From positions 1,674,001-1,738,000 of the forward strand of contig NZ_JASF01000005.1 in the NCBI RefSeq assembly GCF_000622405.1: 64,000 nt of DNA. Reading direction: 5' to 3'. Below the pieces are notes generated by a model. The model searched no databases, was not told the DNA's origin, and was given only the letters and a program-made list of their open reading frames with translations. A program made the position numbers and the translations under genes. The first letter of the stretch is position 1; each line of letters opens with the position of its first letter. The stretch comes from Sulfitobacter donghicola DSW-25 = KCTC 12864 = JCM 14565. GTDB taxonomy: Bacteria; Pseudomonadota; Alphaproteobacteria; Rhodobacterales; Rhodobacteraceae. Below are positions 36,940-46,421 of this stretch, one piece after another.

Positions 36940-38331
36940 CTAGCCAAATACGCGGCCCAAAGCACCGTCAACCGCGCCAATGATCTGATCAATGTCGTCC
37001 TTGGTCGCGATGAGGGCAGGTGAGAAGCAAAGTGTGTTGTTTTTTCCCGGAACAGAGCGGTTGGTTGCACCGATAATCACACCCTGCTGCATGCAATCAG
37101 CAACGACCGCACCAACCATCTTTTCCGACATTGGGGTTTTGCTGGCGCGATCCTCAACCAATTCGGCGCCCAAGAACAAACCCTTGCCGCGTGCTTGACC
37201 AATGACAGCGTGTTTGTCGCTCAGTGCGTTCAGCTGATCCAGCATATAGTCACCCATCGCGATTGTGTTTTCCAACAGGTTCTCGCGCTCGATGATCTTC
37301 ATGTTTTCGATCGCCGCGGCCGGTCCCGCGGTGCAGCCACCAAATGTCGAGATGTCGCGGAAGTAGTTGAGCGGGTCTGACGCATCGTCTTTGAACATAT
37401 CAAAAACAGTCTCGGTGGTGACGAGGCAAGAGATCGCCGCGTAACCGGATGCAACGCCTTTGGCCATGGAAACCATGTCTGGTTTAATGCCGAAATGCTG
37501 ATAGCCAAACCATGTGCCTGTCCGACCAACGCCACATACGACTTCGTCAATATGCAAAAGAATTTCATACTGGTCGCAGATTTCGCGGATACGTTCCCAA
37601 TAGCCATCAGGCGGCGTGATCACACCGCCACCCGCTGTCACAGGCTCTAAGCACAGGGCGCCAATTGTTTCGGGCCCTTCACGCAGAATGACCTTTTCAA
37701 TCTCATTGGCGGCCCAGACGCCATAGTTTTCATCAGGGGCACCTGCTTGTTCGTGTTTGCGGTATTCTAGGCAGTGAGGGACGGAAACAAAGCCGTCAGG
37801 GAAGGGGCCGTAATGTGCGTTGCGTTCGTATTGGCCGCCTGCGCCCATGCAGGCGATGGTGCTGCCGTGATAATCGCGGTCGCGATACAGGATCTTGTGC
37901 TTTTTGCCTCCAAAACGTTTCACAGCGATCTGGCGCACCATTTTGAATGCTTTTTCGTTCGCTTCCGATCCGGAAGAGCAATAGTAAACGCGGCTCATCC
38001 CTGGCATTTTGGAAATCAGCATTTCCGAAAAAATGGCACCTGGAATAGAGCCAGCAGAGCCGCCGAAAAAGTTCAATTTCACCAATTGTTCGCGCACGAC
38101 ATCTGCAATTGATTCGCGGCCATAGCCTACGTTAACGGTCCAGACCCCACCGGCGACCGCATCGATGTGCTCTTTGCCTTTTTGATCCCAAATGCGCATC
38201 CCCTTACCCTCGACAAATATCCGAGGATCCGTTGTTTCATAGGGTTTGTGCTGGCTTAGGTGGTGCCAAACGTGGGCGCGATCTGCCTCAACGATGTGAG
38301 AGATGTCATTATCTTTAAATGTACCGTCCAT
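36940..38331 (-). CDS. tpa: Taurine--pyruvate aminotransferase
   Basis: A 463-residue class III PLP aminotransferase that transfers the amino group of taurine to pyruvate, giving sulfoacetaldehyde and alanine. The PLP lysine lies in DMVSMAKGVASGY, and DEVVCGVGRTGTWFG is the class III signature. Sequence and neighbours (tauR, xsc) point to Tpa rather than a beta-alanine or GABA aminotransferase. It has its own promoter region with TauR-like repeats and its own terminator. Confidence 0.93.
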   Translation of the reverse strand: MDGTFKDNDISHIVEADRAHVWHHLSQHKPYETTDPRIFVEGKGMRIWDQKGKEHIDAVAGGVWTVNVGYGRESIADVVREQLVKLNFFGGSAGSIPGAIFSEMLISKMPGMSRVYYCSSGSEANEKAFKMVRQIAVKRFGGKKHKILYRDRDYHGSTIACMGAGGQYERNAHYGPFPDGFVSVPHCLEYRKHEQAGAPDENYGVWAANEIEKVILREGPETIGALCLEPVTAGGGVITPPDGYWERIREICDQYEILLHIDEVVCGVGRTGTWFGYQHFGIKPDMVSMAKGVASGYAAISCLVTTETVFDMFKDDASDPLNYFRDISTFGGCTAGPAAAIENMKIIERENLLENTIAMGDYMLDQLNALSDKHAVIGQARGKGLFLGAELVEDRASKTPMSEKMVGAVVADCMQQGVIIGATNRSVPGKNNTLCFSPALIATKDDIDQIIGAVDGALGRVFG

Positions 38332-38424
38332 GATGGCGACCTTTCGAGAGAGCGTGATAGTGGGGAAATCGAACAGTGCTTTTTCGATCTTTGTCTTATT
38401 TGACAGAGAAGCTCAGTTAAAAAA

Positions 38425-38456
38425 TAGGTCCAGATCTATTCTAAGAATAGGGCCAG
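38425..38456 (-). promoter_or_regulatory. Candidate TauR operator before tpa
   Basis: On the minus strand CTGGCCCTA (38456-38448) is followed 23 bases later by CTGGACCTA (38433-38425), about 94-125 bases before the tpa start. The second copy equals nine bases of the TauR half-site CTGGACCTAA reported, as I recall, for R. capsulatus tpa. Between the copies lies a perfect palindrome CTATTCT-A-AGAATAG (38436-38450). Confidence 0.65.
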
Positions 38457-38516
38457 ACTTTCACCCGCCGTGGAAGGAATGCATGAAAATCATGCGCTTT
38501 GCCTCATTCTTGCAAT

Positions 38517-38545
38517 AAAAAAGGCCAGAGCAGATGCCCCAGCCT
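38517..38545 (-). terminator. Rho-independent terminator after the helicase gene
   Basis: On the minus strand AGGCTGGGGC pairs with GCTCTGGCCT (three G-U pairs) around an ATCT loop and is followed by TTTTTT. It lies 26 bases beyond the helicase stop, before the tpa promoter region. Confidence 0.8.
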
Positions 38546-38570
38546 CTTAGCTTTTCAGATGTTGGTTGGT

Positions 38571-40676
38571 TTAGCGTTTGGACCGGCTTGGTCGCGCATC
38601 GCCGCCGCTTGGCTTTTTGCCCTTGCCCCCTGGAGGGGTGAAGCGTTTGGATGAATCCGCTGCGCGGTTATAGCCGCTGGATGGCTTTGCATCGCGCTTT
38701 GGCGCGCCATCTTTAGCCGGCTTTTTCCAAACAGCTTTTGCACCAGATTTTCCTGCCTTTGACGCCGGCTTGTCGCCACCTGCATCTCGTGGCTTATCCT
38801 TCCAGGCGGGCTTTGCCTTGGGCTTGTCGCCAGATTTCATCGGTGTGCGTTCTGTCTTGTGAGACTTTGGCGGACGGGTCGCATCGCGCTTGGATTTCGC
38901 CGGCGCGCTGCGTGGCTTGGATTCGGCCTTGCGAGGTTTGTATTCATCCGCTGGCGCATCGTCGCGTGGTGCGCGCGGCTTGCGTGGTGGCTTGGGTGCA
39001 TCTGGATCGTAGTTCGATTTGCCACGATGCGGACGTTTTTCTTTGTCGAAACGCGCGCGGCCGCTGCCTTTGTTGTCAGGGCGCGGGGTGCGTGGGCCGA
39101 ACTCTGGTACACCGTCAAGACGTGTCAGAGTGACACCATCCTCGGCTTTCATATCCGCGCCTAATGCGTTGACCAATTTGCCCACGGCGCCCTCGGCAAC
39201 CTCAACATAAGAATGACGCGGCTGTACGCGGATCGCACCGATGTCGTCGCGGGTCATGTCGCCAACGCGGCAAAGCATGGGCAACAAGGTGCGTGGTTCT
39301 GCGCCGTCATTGCGGCCCGTTGAAACAGTGAACCAAACTGATTTGCCAAACTCGGCGCGTGGCGCGCTGTCACGGCCTTCACCGGGTGCAGATAGCTCTT
39401 CTGGGGCGGATGCACGCGAGCGGTGCAGATTCACAAACGCGGTGGCCAGTTGTTCTGCGGTGTAACGTTCAGCCAGCGTCGCGACGAACTCTTGTGCATC
39501 TTCGGGGGCGGGGGTGCTCCATGCGTCGTCGTTCAACAGGCGCTCTTGGTCTGCGGCGTTCACTTCGGCTGCGGAAGGGGGGACGCCCCATTCTGCCTTC
39601 AGCTTGGCCCAGCCCATAAGGCGGGTCGCCTTCGAGCGCATCTTTGGCGGTACGATCAGTGCGGATACACCTTTACGCCCCGCGCGACCTGTACGGCCAG
39701 AACGGTGCAGCAGCGTGTCTGCGTTGGTGGGTAGGTCAGCGTGGATCACCAGCTCAAGGTTAGGCAGGTCGATGCCGCGTGCAGCAACGTCGGTGGCCAC
39801 ACAAACGCGGGCACGTCCGTCGCGCAAGGATTGCAGCGCGTTTGTGCGCTCGGATTGGGTCAGCTCGCCAGACAGGGCCACAACCGAGAAGTTGCGGTTT
39901 GTCAGGCGTGAGGTCAGGCGCGCCACGGCGGCGCGGGTGTTGCAGAAAACAATCGCATTCTTGGCTTCGTAAAAACGCAGGAGGTTCAGGATCGCGTTTT
40001 CCGTGTCACGCGGATTTACGGTCAGCGCGCGGTATTCGATATCCGAATGTTGCTTGCTGTCAGAAACAACAGAAACCCGCTGCGCATCGCGCTGATAACT
40101 TTGTGCGAGTTTCGCAATCGCTGCCGGAACGGTGGCCGAGAACAACAAAGTGCGGCGTTCTTCAGGGGATTCGCTCAAGATGAATTCAAGGTCTTCGCGA
40201 AAGCCCAGATCCAGCATTTCATCGGCTTCGTCCAACACCACAGCGCGCAGATCGGTGAGGTCGATGTTGTTGCGTTTGATGTGGTCACACAGACGCCCAG
40301 GTGTGGCGACAACGATATGCGCGCCACGGTCCAGCGCGCGGCGCTCGGTACGGGTGTCCATGCCGCCAACGCAGGTGGTGACAATTGCGCCCGCTTTCCC
40401 GTAAAGCCATGTCAACTCACGACTAACTTGCATCGCAAGCTCGCGGGTTGGCGCAATAATCAGCGCCAGCGGAGCGGCCGCGCGGCCGAAATGTGTCTCC
40501 TCGCCCAGCAATGTGGGAGCAATGGCAAGGCCAAATGCCACGGTTTTACCGGACCCTGTTTGGGCGGAAACCAGCAGGTCTTTGCCGTCGAGTTCAGGCG
40601 CAACTACGGCGTCCTGTACAGGGGTCATGGTTTCATAGCCTTGGGCGGCCAGAGCGTCTGCGATCGTTTGAATCAA
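38571..40676 (-). CDS. DEAD-box RNA helicase (DeaD/CsdA-like)
   Basis: A 701-residue ATP-dependent RNA helicase. Counted from the chosen start: Q motif glutamine near 21, Walker A AQTGSGKT at 38-45, DEAD at 149-152 and SAT at 180-182. The helicase C domain (HRSGRTGRAG) follows, then a DbpA/CsdA-type RNA-binding domain (SYVEVAEGAVGKLVNALG) and a long Lys/Pro/Arg-rich tail. The start is a TTG at 40676 with an AGGA site 7 bases before; the first in-frame ATG downstream would cut the Q motif, and the 50-codon upstream extension is unrelated. It likely acts in ribosome assembly or cold adaptation. Confidence 0.88.
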   Translation of the reverse strand: MIQTIADALAAQGYETMTPVQDAVVAPELDGKDLLVSAQTGSGKTVAFGLAIAPTLLGEETHFGRAAAPLALIIAPTRELAMQVSRELTWLYGKAGAIVTTCVGGMDTRTERRALDRGAHIVVATPGRLCDHIKRNNIDLTDLRAVVLDEADEMLDLGFREDLEFILSESPEERRTLLFSATVPAAIAKLAQSYQRDAQRVSVVSDSKQHSDIEYRALTVNPRDTENAILNLLRFYEAKNAIVFCNTRAAVARLTSRLTNRNFSVVALSGELTQSERTNALQSLRDGRARVCVATDVAARGIDLPNLELVIHADLPTNADTLLHRSGRTGRAGRKGVSALIVPPKMRSKATRLMGWAKLKAEWGVPPSAAEVNAADQERLLNDDAWSTPAPEDAQEFVATLAERYTAEQLATAFVNLHRSRASAPEELSAPGEGRDSAPRAEFGKSVWFTVSTGRNDGAEPRTLLPMLCRVGDMTRDDIGAIRVQPRHSYVEVAEGAVGKLVNALGADMKAEDGVTLTRLDGVPEFGPRTPRPDNKGSGRARFDKEKRPHRGKSNYDPDAPKPPRKPRAPRDDAPADEYKPRKAESKPRSAPAKSKRDATRPPKSHKTERTPMKSGDKPKAKPAWKDKPRDAGGDKPASKAGKSGAKAVWKKPAKDGAPKRDAKPSSGYNRAADSSKRFTPPGGKGKKPSGGDARPSRSKR

Positions 40677-40845
40677 GGGATTTTCCTGAGCGGATAAAGA
40701 TGGAGTAGACCTGCCCCTACTGTGTTGCGCGGCGTTTGTATACTGGCGATTTGAGTGGGGCAGTGCTGCACCTTGTGCATGACGGCGGGAAATTGCGCAC
40801 TCTTGTAGGGGAAATGGGGGGTGCAAATTGGAGGGGTTTCATGTA

Positions 40846-40860
40846 GAACAAAAAGAGAAC
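40846..40860. promoter_or_regulatory. LexA (SOS) box before imuA
   Basis: GAAC-N7-GAAC (40846-40849 and 40857-40860) is an exact match to the alphaproteobacterial LexA site. It sits 18 bases before the imuA start, where LexA would block transcription. imuA-imuB-dnaE2 cassettes are known SOS targets. Confidence 0.85.
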
Positions 40861-40878
40861 AAACTGGAGGGATGTGTG

Positions 40879-41577
40879 ATGAGAGATTCTTCTTTGGGGC
40901 AGGTCGTGCGGTTGGGCGACAGGCGCGGCGTGGTCGATGTGCCTGCCCCCGATGCTGCGCAAGCGGTGTTGAAAGACGTGCTGGCGGCGCAGCCTTTCGA
41001 TGCGGCAGCGACGGCATTTGTCTTGGCGTGTTTACCGCGCGGCAAGGCGCCAGTGTTGTGGGTGCAAGACCGCGCTTCGCGGTTGGAGAACGGGCGCGTG
41101 TACGGTCCTGCGCTGAAGGGGGTCAAGCTGCTGCGGGTCGAGGTCAGCCATGCGCGCGACGTTCTTTGGGCGATGGAGGAGGGGGCGGCCTGTGCTGGGC
41201 TATCGGCTGTTGTAGGCGAGGTGCACGGCGCGCCGCCTGTGTTGGACTTTACCGCGACCAAACGCCTTGCGATGCGCAGCGAGGCATCGGGCGTGCCGGT
41301 GTGGTTGATCCGTTCGGGCGTGGCCGAAGGGCTGAGCGCGGCGCGCGAGCGCTGGCGCGTGGGGGCATTGCCCTCAGCGACTCACCCCTACAATGCAGCT
41401 GCACCTGGCTCGCCCTTGTGGGAGGCCGAGCTGTTTCGCGCCCGTGGGCGCAGCCCGGGCACATGGGTGGTGTCGGATGAAGGACGCAGGCGCGAGGGTC
41501 GTCTCCGTTTTCTTTCCCGATCTGGCGATGGACCGATGGAAACGGATCACAGCGCAGCAGCGCACGCTGCCGGATGA
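40879..41577 (+). CDS. imuA: SOS mutagenesis protein ImuA
   Basis: A 232-residue RecA-like protein of the ImuA family, first gene of the damage-induced mutagenesis cassette. The start MRDSSLGQVVRLG follows GGAGGG and lies after the LexA box; a longer frame from 40828 would place the box inside the gene. The short ImuA core (APVLWVQDR, GPALKGVKLLRVE, KRLAMRSEASGVPVWLIR) is clear. The 3' end overlaps imuB by about 100 bases in another frame, more than usual. Confidence 0.88.
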   Translation: MRDSSLGQVVRLGDRRGVVDVPAPDAAQAVLKDVLAAQPFDAAATAFVLACLPRGKAPVLWVQDRASRLENGRVYGPALKGVKLLRVEVSHARDVLWAMEEGAACAGLSAVVGEVHGAPPVLDFTATKRLAMRSEASGVPVWLIRSGVAEGLSAARERWRVGALPSATHPYNAAAPGSPLWEAELFRARGRSPGTWVVSDEGRRREGRLRFLSRSGDGPMETDHSAAAHAAG

Positions 41578-43012
41578 TGCTTTGCCAGTGGTGTTGTCGC
41601 TGCAGGGCAGCCATGGGCCGGTCATTCATGCGGTGAACGCGGCGGGCGCTGCGCGTGGAATTCTGATCGGCGCACGTGTGGTGGATGTGCAGGCGATCCA
41701 CCGCGATTTGCATGTCGAACAGGCGGACCCTGACGGAGACCGCGCGTTATTGGACAGGTTGGCGATGTGGGCGCGGCGGTGGTGCCCGTGGACGGTGGCC
41801 GAAGACGACGGGATCGTGATGGACGTGCGCGGTGCGGCGCATCTGTTTGGCGGAGAGGCGCAGATGCTGCGGGACATGCACACGCGATTTGCCATGCAGG
41901 GGCTGCGGGCGCGGTTGGCTTTGGCGCCGACCCGAGGCGCTGCGCAAATGCTGGCTCGGTTTGGCGCGCAGGGTGTGATTTGTGGTGTGCAAGACGTGAC
42001 CGCGCATTTGGCGCCGTTATCTGTGGCAGCGTTGCGGGTGCCAAATGGCACGGTGCGCTTGCTGGATCGGCTAGGGCTTAAAACCATCGGCGCGTTAGAG
42101 GCAGTGCCGCGCGCGGGGCTGATGAGGCGGTTCTCAACCGTAGCAGAGGATCACAACCCGCTGGTGTTGCTGGACCGCGCCTTAGGCCGCAGTGCGGATC
42201 CGTTGAATGCGCCACCAGATTTGCAAGTGTGGCGTGCGCAGGCGCGACTGGCTGAACCAGTGATTGATCCGGTGCCGTGGCTGGATGGGTTGGCCGAAGA
42301 TTTGGCCGCTCAGCTGGCTGCTGCCGAGCTGGGTGCGCGGCGTTTGCGCCTGACGATTTACCGTGTGGATGGGGAGTGGCGGTTCCGCGATGTCTCGACC
42401 GCAAGCGCCAGCCGTGATCCCGCCCATTTTGTGCGGCTGGTTGCGGGTAAGCTGGAAGGCATCGACCCTGGCTTTGGGTTTGACCTATTGACGCTGGAGG
42501 CGCTACGGGCCGAGCCGCTGTCGCTGCATCAGGATCGGTTGGACGGAGCACGGGATGCAAGCGCGGATGTGGCTGCATTACTGGACCGTATGACGGCTAA
42601 GTTGGGCCCGTCCAAAGTGACATGGGCCGCGTGGGTTGAAAGCCACAAACCAGAGCGTGTTGAAGCTCAGGTTTCGGTGCTGGCAGGAGAGAGGGACGCT
42701 GTGGTGGAGGTGCTGCGCGAGCGACCGCTGCGTCTGTTTGATCCGCCAGAAGAAATTGCTGTTCTGTATGCCGTGCCAGAGGGGCCGCCCGCACGGTTCC
42801 GGTGGCGGCGCGTTGCGTTTTTGATGGCGCGCTTTGAGGGGCCGGAACGGATTGCGCCCGAGTGGTGGCGGGACAGGGCAGGCACGCGCCTGCGGGATTA
42901 TTACAAAGTAGAGGTGACAGATGGCAGGCGGTTCTGGTTGTTTCGGGATGGGGTTGTCGGAGATGCGCGTGGCGGTGATCCGCGTTGGTTTATGCATGGC
43001 ACCTTTGGATGA
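41477..43012 (+). CDS. imuB: Y-family polymerase-like protein ImuB
   Basis: A 511-residue DNA polymerase Y-family homologue. ImuB proteins lack the catalytic acidic residues and serve as an adaptor between DnaE2, ImuA and the beta clamp. The family start VVSVFFPDLAMDRW and the C-terminal RPLRLFDPPEEI and RIAPEWWRD segments are typical. The start MKDAGARVVS is chosen because residues before it in the open frame are antisense-like and not conserved. It overlaps the imuA 3' end. Confidence 0.88.
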   Translation: MKDAGARVVSVFFPDLAMDRWKRITAQQRTLPDDALPVVLSLQGSHGPVIHAVNAAGAARGILIGARVVDVQAIHRDLHVEQADPDGDRALLDRLAMWARRWCPWTVAEDDGIVMDVRGAAHLFGGEAQMLRDMHTRFAMQGLRARLALAPTRGAAQMLARFGAQGVICGVQDVTAHLAPLSVAALRVPNGTVRLLDRLGLKTIGALEAVPRAGLMRRFSTVAEDHNPLVLLDRALGRSADPLNAPPDLQVWRAQARLAEPVIDPVPWLDGLAEDLAAQLAAAELGARRLRLTIYRVDGEWRFRDVSTASASRDPAHFVRLVAGKLEGIDPGFGFDLLTLEALRAEPLSLHQDRLDGARDASADVAALLDRMTAKLGPSKVTWAAWVESHKPERVEAQVSVLAGERDAVVEVLRERPLRLFDPPEEIAVLYAVPEGPPARFRWRRVAFLMARFEGPERIAPEWWRDRAGTRLRDYYKVEVTDGRRFWLFRDGVVGDARGGDPRWFMHGTFG

Positions 43013-43076
43013 CAGGAGACGTGCGCCCATAGGCGACACCCCTCCCGCCATCCCATAAGGGTGAGGCTGTTACGAG

Positions 43077-46000
43077 ATGCCACAGCAAGACGGGCATAAG
43101 CGGCGTTCGATGGACGAGGATGATCCATTTCATCCGAATGATCCCAGCCCCTATGTGGAGCTGGGCCTCGCCACGTGCTTTTCTTTTCTGCGTGCGGCGT
43201 CGGATGCGGTGGACCTGACGGCTACTGCGAATACGTTGGGGTATCATGCGTTGGGTGTGGCGGATCACAACACGCTGGCTGGTGTCGTGCGTGTTCACGT
43301 TGAGGCAAAGACGGCCAAGCTGCGACCCCTGATCGGTGCGAGGCTGGTGTTGTTGTGCGGAACCGAGCTGCTGGCCTACCCCCGTGATCGCGCGGCCTAT
43401 GCACGGTTGTCGACGTTACTGTCCAAGGGGAAGATGGCCGATGTTCAGGGCGAGTGGCAGTTGAAGGGGGAAACACATCTGACGCTTGAGATGGTGGCAG
43501 CCCATAGCGATGCTGTGCAGCTGATTGTGATGCCGCCCGAGAACCTTGATGTGTTTGAGGCGGGGCTGCCGAGGTTGTGTGACGCTTTACCAACCTTGCA
43601 GCATGTCGGGGCTACGTTTTTGTACCGTGGTGATGATGTGGCGCGGATCAACCGTTTGGATCAGATCGCGCGTGCGCATGGGCTGGAAATACTGGCGAGT
43701 AATGACGTGCTGTATCACACGCCCTCACGCCGCCCTTTGCAGGATGTGATGACCTGTATCCGTCATGGTAAAACGATTTCTACTGCTGGCTTTTTGTTGG
43801 AGGCCAATGCCGAGCGGCACCTTAAATCTCCGGATGAGATGTGCCGCCTGTTTGCGCCTTGGCCCCATGCCATTGCGGCCACGCGCAGGGTGGCGGATGC
43901 CTGTTTGTTCAGTTTGGATGATCTGAAATATGAATACCCCCATGAGATCGTTCCGCAGGGGCGTAGCGCGATGGAGGAGCTGGAGCACCTGACATGGCAG
44001 GGGGCTGCATGGCGCTATCCCGATGGGGTGACCGAGCGGGTTAAGGCGATTATCGAAAAGGAGTTCGCCCTTATCCGTTCCAAAAAGATCGCGCGCTATT
44101 TCCTGACGATCAATGACATCGTGCGCTTTGCCCGTCACGAGGCCAGCCCGCCTATCCTGTGTCAGGGGCGCGGATCGGCGGCGAATTCTGCGGTGTGCTT
44201 TTGTCTGGGGATCACGGCGGTGGACCCCGAAGAGCACGACTTATTATTCGAACGATTTCTCAGCGAGGAACGGGACGAGCCGCCCGACATTGACGTGGAT
44301 TTCGAACACGAACGCCGTGAGGAAGTCATCCAATACATGTATACAAAATACGGACGGGACCGAGCAGGGCTATGCGCTACGGTCATCCACTACCGCGCCC
44401 GCAGCGCCATTCGCGAGGTTGGCAAAGCGATGGGCCTCAGCGAGGATGTGACAAGCAAGCTGGCGGGCACGGTGTGGGGGGCTTCTGGCAAACCGATAGA
44501 CGAAGATCACGCCGAAGAGGTCGGCATGGACCTTACCGATCCGTATTTGCGCCGTGTGCTTTTGCTGGCAGGGCAGATGACGGGGATGCCACGGCATTTG
44601 TCCCAGCACGTCGGCGGGTTTATCCTGACGGAACGCCCCCTGACCGAGATGGTCCCCATCGGCAACGGCGCCATGCCTGAACGTTCGTTTATCGAATGGG
44701 ACAAGGATGACATCGACGCGCTGGGCATCTTTAAGGTGGATATTCTTGCGCTGGGGATGCTGAGTTGCATCGCCAAAGTGTTTGATTTGCTCGGCGCGCA
44801 TTATGGTATTCAGCATGATCTGGCCAGCATCCCTAGCGATGATGAAGACACTTATGACATGCTCTGTGCTGGCGACAGCTTGGGGGTGTTTCAGGTGGAA
44901 AGCCGCGCGCAAATGGCGATGCTGCCTAAACTGCGCCCACGCCGTTTCTATGATTTGGTAATCCAAGTTGCGATTGTCCGGCCCGGCCCCATTCAAGGCG
45001 ATATGGTGCATCCCTATCTGCGCCGCCGTCAGGGGATCGAGGGGGTGAGCTATCCCGCGCCGGGGTCTGAGTATCCACAGGATGAATTGCTCAGGATTTT
45101 GGGGCGCACATTGGGGGTGCCGATTTTTCAGGAACAAGCGATGAAGATCGCCATTGATGCGGCGCGGTTTTCAGCCAAAGAGGCGAACGAGCTGCGCAAG
45201 GCGATGGCGACGTTTCGCTCGCGCGGGACAATCGAGACGTTGCAGGCCAAGATGGTGGGCCGCATGACAGCACGCGGATACGCCGAGGCGTTCGCGCAAA
45301 GGTGCTTTAATCAGATCAAAGGGTTCGGCGATTACGGATTTCCCGAAAGCCACGCCGCCAGTTTTGCCAAGCTGGTCTATGTCTCTAGCTGGATGAAATG
45401 CCACTATCCTGCGGCCTTTGCCTGTGGGCTGTTGAACAGCCAGCCCATGGGGTTTTATGCGCCAGCCCAGATTGTGCGCGATGCCCGTGAACATGGGGTC
45501 GAGGTGCGCGCGGTCGATGTGAATTATTCTGATTGGGATTGCACGCTGGAACCCTGCGCTGATGGGTTTGCTTTGCGACTGGGGTTGCGTCAGGTCGACG
45601 GTATGCGCCGCGATGCCGCTGCGCGACTGATGGCAGCACGGGGCGATCCGTTTTCAGATGTGGCAGACCTGAAAGAACGCGCCAAGCTGGACCGAGGTGT
45701 GATTGGCAAACTGGCCGCCGCTGATGCGTTCCGCTCTTGTGGTATCGACCGCCGACAGGCGTTGTGGCAGGCGCAAGGGCTGCGGGATGCGCCCTCGCTA
45801 CCGATATTTGACCATGTGGCGGCAGCAGGTGAAGGGGCGGAGCCAGAGGTCGCCTTGCCCGCGATGGCACAGGCAGAGCATGTGGTGGCGGATTACCAGA
45901 CCCTACGCCTGTCGCTAAAGGCGCACCCGATGCGGTTTTTCCGCGCAAGTCTGCGACAGCAGGGGTTCGCGAGTTCGCACAGCCTCATTCACATGGCGCA

Positions 46001-46376
46001 TGGGGCGCGGGTGTCGTTGGCAGGGTTGGTGTTGGTCCGTCAGAAACCAGGCAGCGCAAAGGGCGTGTGTTTTATCACGCTAGAGGATGAGGACGGGGTC
46101 GCGAACCTTGTGATCTGGCCCAAGCTGTTTGAGCATTCTCGGGCCTTGATCATGACAGCGCGCCTGCTAGTGGTGCATGGGCGGGTTCAGACCGACGGGC
46201 GGGTGATCCATGTCGTTGCGGACCGATTGGAAAACCGGACAGAGCGGTTGGATGCTTTGGCCGATGATAGGGAGGAAAAGGGGGCTGATGCTCCCACGCG
46301 GCCTGCCTGTGCCGCTGGAGGGCGCAAGCATCCGCGTGATGTGCGTGTGATTCCGAAATCTCGTGATTTTCACTGA
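43077..46376 (+). CDS. dnaE2: Error-prone DNA polymerase DnaE2
   Basis: A 1099-residue C-family polymerase used in translesion synthesis after DNA damage. An N-terminal PHP domain (YVELGLATCFSFLRAASD, GVADHNTLAG) precedes the palm with PDIDVDFEHERR, and an OB fold (ISLAGLVLVRQKPGSAKGVCFITLEDEDG-like) lies near the C-terminus. It is 64 bases after imuB and completes the SOS cassette. The ATG at 43077 has an AAGGGTGAGG site rather far upstream; M12 (43110) is an alternative start. Confidence 0.93.
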   Translation: MPQQDGHKRRSMDEDDPFHPNDPSPYVELGLATCFSFLRAASDAVDLTATANTLGYHALGVADHNTLAGVVRVHVEAKTAKLRPLIGARLVLLCGTELLAYPRDRAAYARLSTLLSKGKMADVQGEWQLKGETHLTLEMVAAHSDAVQLIVMPPENLDVFEAGLPRLCDALPTLQHVGATFLYRGDDVARINRLDQIARAHGLEILASNDVLYHTPSRRPLQDVMTCIRHGKTISTAGFLLEANAERHLKSPDEMCRLFAPWPHAIAATRRVADACLFSLDDLKYEYPHEIVPQGRSAMEELEHLTWQGAAWRYPDGVTERVKAIIEKEFALIRSKKIARYFLTINDIVRFARHEASPPILCQGRGSAANSAVCFCLGITAVDPEEHDLLFERFLSEERDEPPDIDVDFEHERREEVIQYMYTKYGRDRAGLCATVIHYRARSAIREVGKAMGLSEDVTSKLAGTVWGASGKPIDEDHAEEVGMDLTDPYLRRVLLLAGQMTGMPRHLSQHVGGFILTERPLTEMVPIGNGAMPERSFIEWDKDDIDALGIFKVDILALGMLSCIAKVFDLLGAHYGIQHDLASIPSDDEDTYDMLCAGDSLGVFQVESRAQMAMLPKLRPRRFYDLVIQVAIVRPGPIQGDMVHPYLRRRQGIEGVSYPAPGSEYPQDELLRILGRTLGVPIFQEQAMKIAIDAARFSAKEANELRKAMATFRSRGTIETLQAKMVGRMTARGYAEAFAQRCFNQIKGFGDYGFPESHAASFAKLVYVSSWMKCHYPAAFACGLLNSQPMGFYAPAQIVRDAREHGVEVRAVDVNYSDWDCTLEPCADGFALRLGLRQVDGMRRDAAARLMAARGDPFSDVADLKERAKLDRGVIGKLAAADAFRSCGIDRRQALWQAQGLRDAPSLPIFDHVAAAGEGAEPEVALPAMAQAEHVVADYQTLRLSLKAHPMRFFRASLRQQGFASSHSLIHMAHGARVSLAGLVLVRQKPGSAKGVCFITLEDEDGVANLVIWPKLFEHSRALIMTARLLVVHGRVQTDGRVIHVVADRLENRTERLDALADDREEKGADAPTRPACAAGGRKHPRDVRVIPKSRDFH

Positions 46377-46421
46377 TGAATTCTCGCGCTAAGGTGATTG
46401 CGACAGGACAAAGGTATACCC

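Noticed and set aside
40821..41480. 219-codon plus-strand frame over imuA
   Set aside because: Cys/Arg/Gly-rich residues, a different frame from the recognisable ImuA protein, and it spans the LexA box.
44370..45137. 255-codon minus-strand frame
   Set aside because: It is a shadow of dnaE2, which has intact catalytic motifs across this stretch.
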